From NCBI GenBank assembly GCA_900457075.1, contig UGYN01000002.1, positions 2,852,001-2,916,000 of the forward strand: a stretch of 64,000 nt of DNA, in the 5' to 3' direction. Position 1 is the first letter of the stretch; each line of letters starts with the position of its first letter. Below the pieces are notes generated by a model. That model was not told the DNA's origin. It saw only the letters and a list, made by a program, of their open reading frames with translations, and did not search any database. Positions 40,954-49,886 of the stretch are shown here, piece by piece. The DNA is from Serratia quinivorans. Lineage in GTDB: Bacteria > Pseudomonadota > Gammaproteobacteria > Enterobacterales > Enterobacteriaceae. A program made the translations under genes and the position numbers.

Positions 40954-42219
40954 ATGAAAAACGCAGAATTGAATCAACGTCGTCAGGATGCCACCCCGCG
41001 TGGGGTAGGCGTGATGTGTGGTTTTTACGCAGAGCGTGCAGAGAACGCCACGCTGTGGGATGTCGAAGGCAATGAAGTCATCGATTTCGCGTCTGGTATT
41101 GCCGTATTAAATACCGGTCACCGTCACCCGAAGGTGATCGCCGCGATTGAAAAGCAACTGAAGGCCTTCACCCACACCGCTTACCAAATTGTTCCTTACG
41201 AAAGCTACGTCACGTTGGCGGAACGCATTAACCAGCGCGCGCCAATTGAAGGCCCATGTAAAACCGCATTCTTTACCACCGGTGCCGAAGCGGTAGAAAA
41301 CGCAGTCAAAATTGCCCGTGCTCATACCGGTCGTCCAGGTCTTATAACCTTTGGCGGCGGTTTCCATGGCCGTACCTATATGACCATGGCGCTGACCGGC
41401 AAAGTGGCTCCTTACAAACTGGGCTTCGGGCCATTCCCCGGTTCGGTGTTCCACGGTCAGTACCCGAATGCGCTGTACGGCGTGACCACCGAAGACGCGA
41501 TGAACAGCCTGGAACGTATTTTTAAAGCGGATATCGATCCCAAGCAGGTTGCGGCTATCGTGCTGGAGCCGGTGCAGGGTGAGGGTGGTTTCAACATCGC
41601 ACCGGCCGAGTTTATGCAAGCGCTGCGCACGCTGTGTGACGAGCACGGCATTCTGCTGATTGCTGACGAAGTGCAGACCGGTTTTGCCCGTACCGGCAAA
41701 TTGTTCGCCATGGATCATTACAGCGTGAAACCCGATCTAATCACCATGGCGAAAAGCCTGGCGGGCGGTATGCCGCTGTCGGCGGTGGCCGGGCGTGCCG
41801 AAGTGATGGATGCTCCAGCACCGGGTGGGCTGGGTGGCACCTATGCCGGTAACCCGCTGGCGGTGGCGGCAGCGTTGGCGGTGTTGGAAGTGATTGAAGA
41901 AGAGCAACTGTGCCAGCGTTCGCAGCGCCTGGGGCAGCATCTGGTGGAAGTGCTGCAGCAGGCGCGCCAGACCAGCAAGGCGATCGTGGATATCCGCGCG
42001 CAAGGCTCGATGGTGGCAGTGGAGTTCAACGATCCGGCCACCGGCAAGCCTTCGGCGGAGATTACCCGTCAGGTACAGCAAAAAGCGCTGGCAGAGGGCC
42101 TGCTGTTGCTGAGCTGCGGAGTCAACGGCAACGTGATCCGTTTCCTGTATCCGCTGACCATTCCGGAAGACCAGTTCACCAAGGCGCTGGGCATTCTTTC
42201 CCGCGCGCTGGCCCAATAA
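40954..42219 (+). CDS. gabT: 4-aminobutyrate aminotransferase GabT
   Basis: PLP-dependent class III aminotransferase that transfers the amino group of GABA to 2-oxoglutarate, giving succinate semialdehyde and glutamate. The 421 residues include TTGAEAVENAVKIARAHTGR, the Asp of LLIADEVQTGFARTG, and the PLP lysine K267 in TMAKSLAGGMPLSAV. The ATG at 40954 follows GGAGAG. gabD begins 14 bases after the stop codon, so the two steps of GABA breakdown are one operon. A 5-aminovalerate activity (DavT) would be hard to exclude from sequence alone. Confidence 0.94.
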   Translation: MKNAELNQRRQDATPRGVGVMCGFYAERAENATLWDVEGNEVIDFASGIAVLNTGHRHPKVIAAIEKQLKAFTHTAYQIVPYESYVTLAERINQRAPIEGPCKTAFFTTGAEAVENAVKIARAHTGRPGLITFGGGFHGRTYMTMALTGKVAPYKLGFGPFPGSVFHGQYPNALYGVTTEDAMNSLERIFKADIDPKQVAAIVLEPVQGEGGFNIAPAEFMQALRTLCDEHGILLIADEVQTGFARTGKLFAMDHYSVKPDLITMAKSLAGGMPLSAVAGRAEVMDAPAPGGLGGTYAGNPLAVAAALAVLEVIEEEQLCQRSQRLGQHLVEVLQQARQTSKAIVDIRAQGSMVAVEFNDPATGKPSAEITRQVQQKALAEGLLLLSCGVNGNVIRFLYPLTIPEDQFTKALGILSRALAQ

Positions 42220-42232
42220 GGAGTGCGTGGCA

Positions 42233-43687
42233 ATGAAATTGAATAATCCCGAGCTGCTGCGTAGCCAGTGCCTGATTAACGGTGAGTGGTGCGATGCGCT
42301 GAGCGGCAAGCGTGAAGCGGTGATCAACCCGGCGACCGGCGTCGAGTTGGCCAGTATTCCGCTGGTCAGCGGCGAAGAAACCCAGCAGGCGATCAACGCG
42401 GCGCAGGTGGCGCAGCAAGGCTGGAAGCAACTGACTGCCAAACAACGTTCCACACTGCTGTTGGCCTGGGCCGATAAGATAATGGCGGCCCAGGAAGATT
42501 TGGCGCAGTTGATGACCGCTGAACAGGGCAAGTCATTGGCGGAAGCGCGTGGTGAAGTGGCCTATGCCGCTTCGTTTATCACCTGGTTTGCCGAAGAGGC
42601 CAAACGGGTCGATGGTGCAGTATTGCAGGCGCCACTGGCCTCGCAGCGCCTGGTGGTGGTCAAGCAACCGATTGGTGTTTGTGCGGCGATCACCCCGTGG
42701 AACTTCCCGGCGGCGATGATCACCCGCAAGGTCGCGCCGGCGCTGGCGGCAGGCTGCGCGATTATCGTTAAACCGGCCGAACAAACGCCGCTGACCGCGC
42801 TGGCGTTAGGCAAGCTGGCGCAGGATGCCGGCATTCCTGCTGGCGTATTGCAGATTGTCACCGGTGATGCCGCTCAGGTGGGCAAGGTGCTGTGCGACAG
42901 CCCGGTGGTGCGCAAACTGAGTTTTACCGGTTCGACCGAGGTTGGCCGGATCCTGATGGCGCAGTGCGCGCCAACCATCAAAAAACTGTCGTTGGAACTG
43001 GGCGGCAATGCGCCGGTGATCGTCTTCGACGATGCCAACCTGGACGCGGCAGTCGCCGGCATTATGGCCTCAAAATTCCGCAACAGCGGCCAGACCTGCG
43101 TCTGCGCCAACCGCATCTACGTGCAGGACGGCATCTATGACCGTCTGGTGGACAAGCTGGTGGCGGCGGTCGAGCAACTGAAAGTCGGCGACGGCAGCCA
43201 GGAAGGGACCACTCAGGGCCCGCTGATCGACCAGGACGCGGTGGAAAAAGTGCAGAGCCACATCGACGATGCGCTGATCAAGGGGGCGCAGATCGCTATC
43301 GGCGGTCAGCCACACGCGCTGGGACGTACCTTCTTCCAGCCCACGGTAGTGACCGGCGTGACGCAGAAAATGCGTTTCGCCAAAGAAGAAACCTTTGGCC
43401 CGGTGGCGCCGCTGTTCCGATTCCATGATGAGGCGGAAGCCATCGCCATGGCCAACGACACCGAATTCGGCCTGGCCGCTTACCTGTTCACGCAGAACGC
43501 CTCGCGCCAGTGGCGGGTGCCGGAAGCGTTGGAATACGGCATGGTCGGCATCAATACCGGGCTGATTTCCAACGAGGTCGCGCCGTTTGGTGGCGTGAAA
43601 CAATCAGGGCTCGGGCGTGAAGGATCGCGTTACGGGATTGAAGAATATCTGGAGTTGAAATACCTGTGTATCGATGTGAGCTGTTAA
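42233..43687 (+). CDS. gabD: Succinate-semialdehyde dehydrogenase (NADP+) GabD
   Basis: Aldehyde dehydrogenase of 484 residues that oxidises succinate semialdehyde to succinate. Catalytic Glu255 in LELGGNAPVIVFDD and Cys289 in NSGQTCVCANR are present, with the cofactor-binding PWNFPAAMITRKVAPALAAGC segment. The ATG at 42233 has AAGGAGTG upstream; a GTG two codons earlier is less favoured. It is the second gene of the gabTD unit and is followed by a permease gene after 58 bases that contain a hairpin. Confidence 0.95.
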   Translation: MKLNNPELLRSQCLINGEWCDALSGKREAVINPATGVELASIPLVSGEETQQAINAAQVAQQGWKQLTAKQRSTLLLAWADKIMAAQEDLAQLMTAEQGKSLAEARGEVAYAASFITWFAEEAKRVDGAVLQAPLASQRLVVVKQPIGVCAAITPWNFPAAMITRKVAPALAAGCAIIVKPAEQTPLTALALGKLAQDAGIPAGVLQIVTGDAAQVGKVLCDSPVVRKLSFTGSTEVGRILMAQCAPTIKKLSLELGGNAPVIVFDDANLDAAVAGIMASKFRNSGQTCVCANRIYVQDGIYDRLVDKLVAAVEQLKVGDGSQEGTTQGPLIDQDAVEKVQSHIDDALIKGAQIAIGGQPHALGRTFFQPTVVTGVTQKMRFAKEETFGPVAPLFRFHDEAEAIAMANDTEFGLAAYLFTQNASRQWRVPEALEYGMVGINTGLISNEVAPFGGVKQSGLGREGSRYGIEEYLELKYLCIDVSC

Positions 43688-43704
43688 CCACTGGGAAATT
43701 AACC

Positions 43705-43732
43705 TCTCCCGGTGGCTCGCACCGCCGGGAGA
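43705..43732 (+). other. Intercistronic hairpin between gabD and the permease gene
   Basis: TCTCCCGG at 43705-43712 pairs with CCGGGAGA at 43725-43732, with further pairing in the loop. It ends 13 bases before the permease ATG. No T run follows, so it more likely affects mRNA stability or translation than termination. Confidence 0.5.
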
Positions 43733-43745
43733 CAAAGGATGCTGC

Positions 43746-44990
43746 ATGTCTTCTGATAATACCTATATTCCTCCGGCGCTTAGCGCCGGGGTGCGAAAGC
43801 CTGCACCAACCAAATCACTGAGTTTTCTCGAAGGGGTGGCGATGATTGTCGGCACCAACATTGGCGCCGGCGTGCTGTCTATCGCTTACGCTTCCAGCAA
43901 GGCCGGTTTTTTACCGCTGTTGTTCTGGCTGGTGCTGGTGGGCAGCCTGACCACTATCACCATGCTTTACGTCGCCGAATCCACTCTGCGCACCCGTGCT
44001 CACCTGCAATTAAGCGGGCTGGCGAAACGTTATGTCGGTGGTATCGGTGCCTGGCTGATGTTTGCTTCGGTCTGCGTCAACAGCGTCGGGGCGCTGACCG
44101 CCTATATGACCGGCAGCGGTAAACTGCTGCAGTCCCTGTTTGGTATCTCACCGGCGATCGGTAGCCTGCTGTTTTTCGTGCCGGCGGCGGGGGTGTTGTA
44201 CCTGGGGCTGAAGGCGATTGGCCGTGGCGAAAAGTTTATCAGCATTGGCATGGTGGTGATGCTGACCGCGCTGGTGGCCGCCACGCTGCTCAAAGACACC
44301 ACTCAGATGCGCAACCTGCTGGACGGTGACTGGCGCTTTATGGTGCCGGTCTTCAACGTGGTGGTGTTCTGCTTCTCGGCGCAGTATATCGTGCCGGAAA
44401 TGGCGCGCGGTTTCTCGGACAAACCAGAGCAACTGCCCAAGGCGATTATGGTCGGTATGGCGGTGACCTTTGTGTTGCTGGCGGCGGTGCCGATGTCGGT
44501 CATTGCTCTCAGTGGATTGGATGGCATCACTGATGTGGCGACCATTTCATGGGGCCAGGCGTTGGGGCAATGGGCGTTCTTCTCCGCCAACATCTTTGCT
44601 CTATGCGCGATGTTGACCTCTTACTGGGGGCTGGGCGGCAGCTTCCTGACCAATATTTTCGACCAGTTCAGACTGGGTAATGACGAACAGCCGCTGCGCC
44701 GTTTCGGCGTGTTGATGCTGGTGGTATTACCGCCGTTCGCGCTGGCTTACAGCGGGCTGGTGTCATTCGTTAACGCACTGTATTTCGCCGGGGTATTCAG
44801 CGGGGTAATCCTGTCGATTATGCCGATGCTAATCCTGCGCGGGGCGCGCAAGCACGGTGACCAGACGCCACGTTGGCAGTGCAGCTGGATCACCCATCCG
44901 TTGTTGCAGATCAGTATCGTAATGCTGTACTTGGGCAGTGCGGTGTATGCCATTGCGTCGCTGTTCGGCTATCTGCCCTCTGGATGGTGA
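43746..44990 (+). CDS. Amino acid permease, aromatic amino acid permease (HAAAP) type
   Basis: 414-residue membrane protein with eleven predicted segments, of the hydroxy/aromatic amino acid permease type. The first helix carries the unwound substrate-binding motif GTNIGAGVLSIAYASSKAG, and VFNVVVFCFSAQYIVPEMARGF contains the family's sixth-helix region. Members carry tryptophan, tyrosine or serine. Its position directly after gabTD suggests GABA or a related compound as substrate, but that is inference. A strong terminator follows 46 bases after the stop. Confidence 0.82.
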   Translation: MSSDNTYIPPALSAGVRKPAPTKSLSFLEGVAMIVGTNIGAGVLSIAYASSKAGFLPLLFWLVLVGSLTTITMLYVAESTLRTRAHLQLSGLAKRYVGGIGAWLMFASVCVNSVGALTAYMTGSGKLLQSLFGISPAIGSLLFFVPAAGVLYLGLKAIGRGEKFISIGMVVMLTALVAATLLKDTTQMRNLLDGDWRFMVPVFNVVVFCFSAQYIVPEMARGFSDKPEQLPKAIMVGMAVTFVLLAAVPMSVIALSGLDGITDVATISWGQALGQWAFFSANIFALCAMLTSYWGLGGSFLTNIFDQFRLGNDEQPLRRFGVLMLVVLPPFALAYSGLVSFVNALYFAGVFSGVILSIMPMLILRGARKHGDQTPRWQCSWITHPLLQISIVMLYLGSAVYAIASLFGYLPSGW

Positions 44991-45035
44991 ATTGCCTTCC
45001 CTCAAGAAGTGATGTTGTTTCTCGATAATTGAGAA

Positions 45036-45064
45036 CGGCGGCGTCGTGGCCGCCGGTTTTTTTT
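45036..45064 (+). terminator. Terminator of the gab operon
   Basis: CGGCGGC at 45036-45042 pairs with GCCGCCG at 45049-45055 and is followed by eight T. The T run reaches the last base of the converging yfcF stop codon. Confidence 0.93.
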
Positions 45065-45698
45065 AGCCGCGCATTTTCTCCGGCAGTGCCAACCAGGCCT
45101 GCACCGAAGGACGTTGCCACTGTTTCTGCGCATAGTGGCGAATGTTTTCCGGCACCGCATCACCGTGTATCACCAGCCGATTGAGCATCAATGCCAGATC
45201 GGTATCGGCAATGCACCATTCCCTGAATAGATTATCCTGGCCGTGGCTCAGCATTTTTTCGACGGCGGCGATCAGCTTGTTGGCGTCAGCCTGTGCGGCG
45301 GCGGACAGCGGGGGAAACTTGCCCTTGCCGAAAACGGCCTCGGTCGAGCGTTCGGCGCGAAGGTTCTGCAGATCGCTGCGTAGCCATGCCTGGACTTCCC
45401 GGGCCTTGGCGCGTTGTTTAACGTCGCGCGGATACACCGGGTGAGCCGGGTGGATCTCATCGAGATATTCATCAATGGCCGAGGACTCCGAGAGTTGAAA
45501 CTCACCGACCACCAGCGCAGGGACTCTGCGTGTCAATGACAGCGCTGCATAGGTTGCCGCTTTGTTTTCTCCCTGTGACAGGTCGACCGGTTTAACGGTG
45601 AAGGGAATGCCTTTCTCCGTCAGGGTAATAAACGCCGACATGGCATAGGGGCTGAAAAATTCGGCATCGGTATAGAGTTCGGCAATCGGCTGAGACAT
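45063..45698 (-). CDS. yfcF: Glutathione S-transferase YfcF
   Basis: Cytosolic glutathione transferase of 211 residues. The thioredoxin-like domain shows AELYTDAEFFSPYAMSAFITL and RRVPALVVGEFQLSESSAIDEYL (cis-Pro and the glutathione-binding Glu-Ser), and the helical C-terminal domain contains LFREWCIADTDLALMLNRLV, as in E. coli YfcF, which has disulphide-bond reductase and peroxidase activities. It converges with the gab operon and is divergent from the HPP-family gene. Confidence 0.9.
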   Translation of the reverse strand: MSQPIAELYTDAEFFSPYAMSAFITLTEKGIPFTVKPVDLSQGENKAATYAALSLTRRVPALVVGEFQLSESSAIDEYLDEIHPAHPVYPRDVKQRAKAREVQAWLRSDLQNLRAERSTEAVFGKGKFPPLSAAAQADANKLIAAVEKMLSHGQDNLFREWCIADTDLALMLNRLVIHGDAVPENIRHYAQKQWQRPSVQAWLALPEKMRG

Positions 45699-45869
45699 TG
45701 GGTTTTCCTCAAGGCAAAGGGATGCGAACTTTGATAATTGCCGAGCAGTGGCTAAAGATCAATCTGTTAGCGGAAAGTTATTTCAACGGCGACCCGCACT
45801 GCGGGCGGTGGCTGCCGACGTTGTGATATATTTGTTGCTATTAAGTTGATTTTGGCAGCGCGAAGTAAC

Positions 45870-46586
45870 ATGAAGAAGCAGTGGATAGAGAGTTTGAAAC
45901 TAGGGTGCGCACGTTTGTGGCCGCACCCCTTAGCCGTAAGCAAAAAAGAGATATTGCTTTCCAGCGTTGGCGCCGGATTGGGGCTGATGATTTCCGGTTG
46001 GATCAGCCATTTTGTTCTGGGCGAAGTGAACCTGTGGTTTATTGCCCCGATGGGGGCTTCCGCCGTGCTGCTTTTTGGCGTGCCGAACAGTCCGCTGGCG
46101 CAGCCATGGTCCATCGTCGGGGGCAATATGTCGGCCGCAGCGGTGGGGGTCAGCACCAGCCTGCTGATAGCCGATCCCGGTCTGGCCTGTGGAGTGGCGG
46201 CGGCATTGGCGATTGGGTTAATGTTCAAACTGCGTTGCCTGCATCCTCCCGGCGGCGCGGTCGCGCTGACTGCGATCCTCGGTGGGCCGGGCATTCATCA
46301 ATTGGGCTATAGCTTCGTGCTGTACCCGGTGCTGTTGAACTCGGTGTTATTGGCGCTGCTGGCGATTATCTTCAATAACCTGGCCGGACGACGCTACCCG
46401 CACCCTCTGGCCTCGGCCGAGGCCAAGCCAGCCAATCTGCCGATCGATGCGGTGTCCATTACCCGCGCTGACTTGCATGAGGCCCTGATGCAGGGTGAAC
46501 TGTTTGATATCGACGAAGACGACCTGCAGGAAATCCTGCTGCGTGCCGAACAGCTGGCTCACCAGCGGCAGAACGGTGGCGCCTGA
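45870..46586 (+). CDS. HPP-family membrane protein
   Basis: 238-residue protein of the HPP family with four membrane segments (about 30-165). The naming motif appears in LRCLHPPGGAVALTAILGG, preceded by WFIAPMGASAVLLFGVP. Some HPP proteins of phototrophs act in nitrite transport, but no role is established for enterobacterial members. The C-terminal 70 residues are soluble and acidic (GELFDIDEDDLQEILLRAEQLAHQR), without a recognisable CBS pair. I chose the ATG at 45870; a TTG eight codons upstream is possible. Ribosome binding site is weak. It stands alone. Confidence 0.82.
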   Translation: MKKQWIESLKLGCARLWPHPLAVSKKEILLSSVGAGLGLMISGWISHFVLGEVNLWFIAPMGASAVLLFGVPNSPLAQPWSIVGGNMSAAAVGVSTSLLIADPGLACGVAAALAIGLMFKLRCLHPPGGAVALTAILGGPGIHQLGYSFVLYPVLLNSVLLALLAIIFNNLAGRRYPHPLASAEAKPANLPIDAVSITRADLHEALMQGELFDIDEDDLQEILLRAEQLAHQRQNGGA

Positions 46587-46625
46587 TTAGACTATCGCCA
46601 TTTCATCGCCATGAAAATCAGAGAA

Positions 46626-46655
46626 ACAAAAAAGCCACTTCGTGTGAAGTGGCTT
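46626..46655 (-). terminator. tRNA-Ile2 terminator
   Basis: AAGCCACTTC at 46632-46641 pairs with GAAGTGGCTT at 46646-46655; on the minus strand six T follow. It closes the tRNA transcript and may also serve the HPP-family gene. Confidence 0.88.
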
Positions 46656-46681
46656 AATGTGCTGTTATATCAGCTAAAATT

Positions 46682-46758
46682 TGGTGGCCCCTACTGGACT
46701 TGAACCAGTGACCAAGCGATTATGAGTCGCGTGCTCTAACCAACTGAGCTAAGGGGCC
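46682..46758 (-). tRNA. ileX: tRNA-Ile2, anticodon CAT (lysidine-modified)
   Basis: A 77-base cloverleaf with encoded CCA: acceptor GGCCCCT, D-arm GCTCAGTTGGTTAGAGC, anticodon loop CTCATAA and T-arm CTGGTTCAAGTCCAG. The CAT anticodon could be read as tRNA-Met, but the body matches E. coli ileX and not the methionine tRNAs; TilS converts the wobble C to lysidine so that AUA is read. The neighbouring mug gene is also the E. coli context of ileX. Confidence 0.93.
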
Positions 46759-46905
46759 AAGCGGCGAGATTATACGGTAATCCTCCGGCGCAGGTCTACT
46801 GTTAACCATCTGTATGTTGCTTTTATGCGCAGTTCTAGCCTGTTGTAATTGCTGGCGGATTTTGCGATAACCGCTGTAAATCCCTTTAATGGACTCTCGA
46901 ACCTT

Positions 46906-47394
46906 ATGGAACTCCTGGCACCCAACCTGCGGGTCGTGTTTTGTGGCATCAACCCTGGCCTGTCCTCGGCCCATCAAGGCTACCCCTTTGCTAATGGCAG
47001 TAACCGCTTCTGGAAGGTAGTGCATCAGGCCGGTTTTACCGATACTCAGTTAGCGCCTGAGCAGTGGCAACAGCTGCGGGATACCGGTTGTGGCATCACC
47101 GCGCTGGTGGCGCGGCCCACGGTGGCGGCCAGTGAGGTAACGCGTGACGAGCTGCTCAGCGGCGGTGAGGCGTTAAAGGAAAAAATTCTGCGTTACCAGC
47201 CGCGTGCGCTGGCGATTTTGGGCAAGCAGGCGTTCAGCAGTGCCTTTGGGGTGAAAAATGCGGCCTGGGGCCGTCAGGAGATGACGATCGGCAAAACGGA
47301 GGTTTGGGTATTGCCCAACCCCAGCGGATTGAACCGTGCCACGCTGGAGCAGCTTACGGAGAGCTACCGCGAGTTGTTCCTGGCTCTGAAATAA
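46906..47394 (+). CDS. mug: G/U mismatch-specific DNA glycosylase Mug
   Basis: Uracil-DNA glycosylase superfamily enzyme of 162 residues that removes uracil and ethenocytosine from mismatches with guanine. The active-site segment [25 protein letters not shown] contains the Asn of the family, and the second motif is [15 protein letters not shown]. The ATG at 46906 gives [14 protein letters not shown], matching the family start; upstream in-frame methionines would extend it by 19 residues. It faces away from the adjacent tRNA gene. Confidence 0.94.
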   Translation: MELLAPNLRVVFCGINPGLSSAHQGYPFANGSNRFWKVVHQAGFTDTQLAPEQWQQLRDTGCGITALVARPTVAASEVTRDELLSGGEALKEKILRYQPRALAILGKQAFSSAFGVKNAAWGRQEMTIGKTEVWVLPNPSGLNRATLEQLTESYRELFLALK

Positions 47395-47512
47395 TTTTTA
47401 TTGCGGGCATGAGATCGATAATAAGGCTGTGGGGACTGTCAAAGAGCTGCCCCGGCTTTTGCCGCGAGCAGCTTATACTGACTTAATTCAAACCAAACTA
47501 ATAGAGCAGCGA

Positions 47513-47668
47513 CTACCCTGGATAGCCGTTACGTTTGGCATTGGCAATGCAATCGGAACGGTTCTTATAACCCTCCGTAGATGCGCCGACAATCTTACCG
47601 TTAGGTGCCGTACGGCGCCAACGCCATTCATTGCGATTGTCTTGATAAAACTCCCATTTATCATTCAT
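47513..47668 (-). CDS. Small DUF1508 (YegP-type) protein
   Basis: A 51-residue open frame that has one DUF1508 unit: MNDKWEFYQDNRNEWRWRR, then APNGKIVGASTEGYKNRSDC and a short C-terminal helix. E. coli YegP contains two such units in 110 residues. The ATG at 47668 lies about nine bases after AAAAGGA; an ATG three codons upstream is too close to that site. The role of the family is unknown. It lies in the 498-base interval between mug and rpoD, downstream of rpoD on the same strand but after its terminator. Confidence 0.82.
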   Translation of the reverse strand: MNDKWEFYQDNRNEWRWRRTAPNGKIVGASTEGYKNRSDCIANAKRNGYPG

Positions 47669-47822
47669 CAAAATCATTCCTTTTATTTGATATCTCTCAG
47701 TAATGTTCTTAAGACAATTACCTCGTGTTTTAACGGAAACCGTAAAACACTATTAATATGGTGTTTTTTTGACCGTCGCTCAAGACCTTTTTTATTGTGT
47801 GGTTACTGGTGTTTTGAGGCAT

Positions 47823-47853
47823 AAAAAAACGGCTTCCTGTTAAAGAAGCCGTT
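47823..47853 (-). terminator. rpoD terminator
   Basis: AACGGCTTC at 47828-47836 pairs with GAAGCCGTT at 47845-47853 and is followed on the minus strand by a run of seven T. It lies 40 bases after the rpoD stop codon. Confidence 0.93.
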
Positions 47854-47892
47854 TATTGTCGAAGCTTAAATTTCGATCAACCGAACCAAACC

Positions 47893-49728
47893 TTAGTCGT
47901 CCAGGAAGCTACGCAGCACTTCGGAACGGCTTGGGTGACGCAGTTTACGCAGCGCTTTGGCTTCGATCTGACGAATACGCTCACGGGTAACGTCGAACTG
48001 TTTACCCACTTCTTCCAGCGTGTGGTCGGTGTTCATATCGATACCGAAACGCATACGCAGCACTTTCGCTTCACGGGCGGTCAGGCCGGCCAGAACGTCG
48101 TGCGTGGCAGAGCGCAGGCTCTCCGAAGTAGCAGAATCCAGCGGCAGCTCGAGGGTGGTATCCTCGATGAAATCGCCCAGATGTGAATCTTCATCATCAC
48201 CGATCGGCGTTTCCATGGAGATCGGCTCTTTGGCGATCTTCAGCACTTTGCGGATTTTGTCTTCCGGCATCAGCATGCGTTCAGCCAGCTCTTCCGGCGT
48301 CGGTTCGCGGCCCATCTCTTGCAGCATCTGGCGCGAAATACGGTTGAGTTTGTTGATGGTCTCAATCATATGCACCGGAATACGGATGGTACGCGCCTGG
48401 TCGGCGATAGAGCGGGTGATAGCCTGACGGATCCACCAGGTGGCGTAAGTTGAGAACTTATAACCACGGCGATATTCAAACTTGTCTACCGCTTTCATCA
48501 AACCGATGTTGCCTTCCTGGATCAGATCCAGGAACTGCAGACCGCGGTTGGTGTATTTCTTGGCGATAGAAATAACCAGACGCAAGTTGGCTTCAACCAT
48601 CTCTTTCTTCGCACGGCGGGCTTTTGCTTCACCGATAGACATGCGACGGTTAATGTCCTTCACCTGCTCGATGGTCAGGCCGGTCTCTTCTTCGATCTGA
48701 CGCAGTTTCTGCAGGCTGCGCTGCACGTCATCCGCGACGTCTTTGAGCTTTTCTGACCATGGCTTGGCCATTGCCAGCGCTGCTGCGAACCAGGTATCAC
48801 TGGTTTCGTTGCTGGAGAACAGGGTAACGAAGTTTTTCTTCGGCATTTTGCACTGCTCAACGCACAGCTTCATGATGATACGTTCTTGAGTACGAACGCG
48901 GTCCATCATGATGCGCATGCTGTTGACCAGGAAGTCGAACTGTTTTGGCACCAGGCGGAACTGCTTGAACACTTCAGACAGCTTCAGAATTTCTTCTGCT
49001 GCGCTGGCGTGGCTGCGGCCGTTCTTTTTGATGACTACACGAGTCGCTTCATACTGATCGCGCAGATCGGCGAATTTCTGACGAGCCAGCTCTGGATCGA
49101 TGCTGTTGTCATCTTCTTCTTCGTCTTCGTCGTCTTCTTCTTCGTCATCTTTCTGCTCTTCGGTCGACAGCTCAGAACCGACGTGCGTTGCGGTAGGAGC
49201 GATGTCTTCTTCCGCGTTAGGATCGACGAAGCCGGTGATCAGATCGGACAGGCGAGCTTCGCCCGCTTCGACGCGATCGTACTGCTCCAGCAAATAGGTA
49301 ATGGCTTCCGGGTACTCGGCAACCGAGCACTGAACCTGGTTGATGCCGTCTTCAATGCGTTTGGCGATGTCGATTTCGCCTTCGCGCGTCAGCAGTTCAA
49401 CGGTCCCCATTTCACGCATGTACATGCGCACCGGGTCGGTGGTACGGCCAATTTCAGACTCAACGCTGGACAACACTTGAGCAGCCGCTTCCGCCGCATC
49501 ATCATCGGTGTCGGTGGTGTTCTCGGCCAGCATCAGGTCATCGGCGTCCGGTGCTTCTTCCAGCACCTGGATGCCCATGTCGTTAATCATCTGGATGATG
49601 TCTTCGATCTGGTCGGAGTCGACGATATCTTCCGGCAGATGGTCATTGACCTCAGCATAGGTCAGATAGCCTTGCTCCTTACCACGGGTGACAAGTAGCT
49701 TTAGCTGTGACTGCGGGTTTTGCTCCAT
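47893..49728 (-). CDS. rpoD: RNA polymerase sigma factor RpoD (sigma-70)
   Basis: Primary sigma factor of 611 residues (613 in E. coli). Region 1.1 is at the N terminus ([34 protein letters not shown]), region 1.2 contains [21 protein letters not shown], and a non-conserved insert with an acidic run (about 190-212) separates 1.2 from 2.1. Region 2 includes [22 protein letters not shown] for -10 recognition and melting, and region 4.2 is [20 protein letters not shown]. The ATG at 49728 matches the family start. It is the last gene of the rpsU-dnaG-rpoD operon, 158 bases after dnaG. Confidence 0.98.
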   Translation of the reverse strand: MEQNPQSQLKLLVTRGKEQGYLTYAEVNDHLPEDIVDSDQIEDIIQMINDMGIQVLEEAPDADDLMLAENTTDTDDDAAEAAAQVLSSVESEIGRTTDPVRMYMREMGTVELLTREGEIDIAKRIEDGINQVQCSVAEYPEAITYLLEQYDRVEAGEARLSDLITGFVDPNAEEDIAPTATHVGSELSTEEQKDDEEEDDEDEEEDDNSIDPELARQKFADLRDQYEATRVVIKKNGRSHASAAEEILKLSEVFKQFRLVPKQFDFLVNSMRIMMDRVRTQERIIMKLCVEQCKMPKKNFVTLFSSNETSDTWFAAALAMAKPWSEKLKDVADDVQRSLQKLRQIEEETGLTIEQVKDINRRMSIGEAKARRAKKEMVEANLRLVISIAKKYTNRGLQFLDLIQEGNIGLMKAVDKFEYRRGYKFSTYATWWIRQAITRSIADQARTIRIPVHMIETINKLNRISRQMLQEMGREPTPEELAERMLMPEDKIRKVLKIAKEPISMETPIGDDEDSHLGDFIEDTTLELPLDSATSESLRSATHDVLAGLTAREAKVLRMRFGIDMNTDHTLEEVGKQFDVTRERIRQIEAKALRKLRHPSRSEVLRSFLDD

Positions 49729-49886
49729 AAGACGGTATCCACACTTCAGAGTATTGGGGTTGGTGTCGGTCGGCGAAACCGCCAACAATAGCATTTGGGG
49801 CGTTTTTGTTGTTGCCGCGGCCCACTGTGGCGGCATATTGCAGGGCTCTGCCCTCGCATTTATCGGCACTTAAGCCGTTTAGGTAT

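Noticed and set aside
47429..47824. A 131-codon plus-strand frame between mug and rpoD
   Set aside because: It is antisense to the DUF1508 gene, whose translation shows a known domain, and it runs into the rpoD terminator.
49060..49170. Run of GAA/GAT-type codons in rpoD as a repeat or insertion
   Set aside because: It is the acidic stretch of the non-conserved region of sigma-70, present in E. coli RpoD as well.
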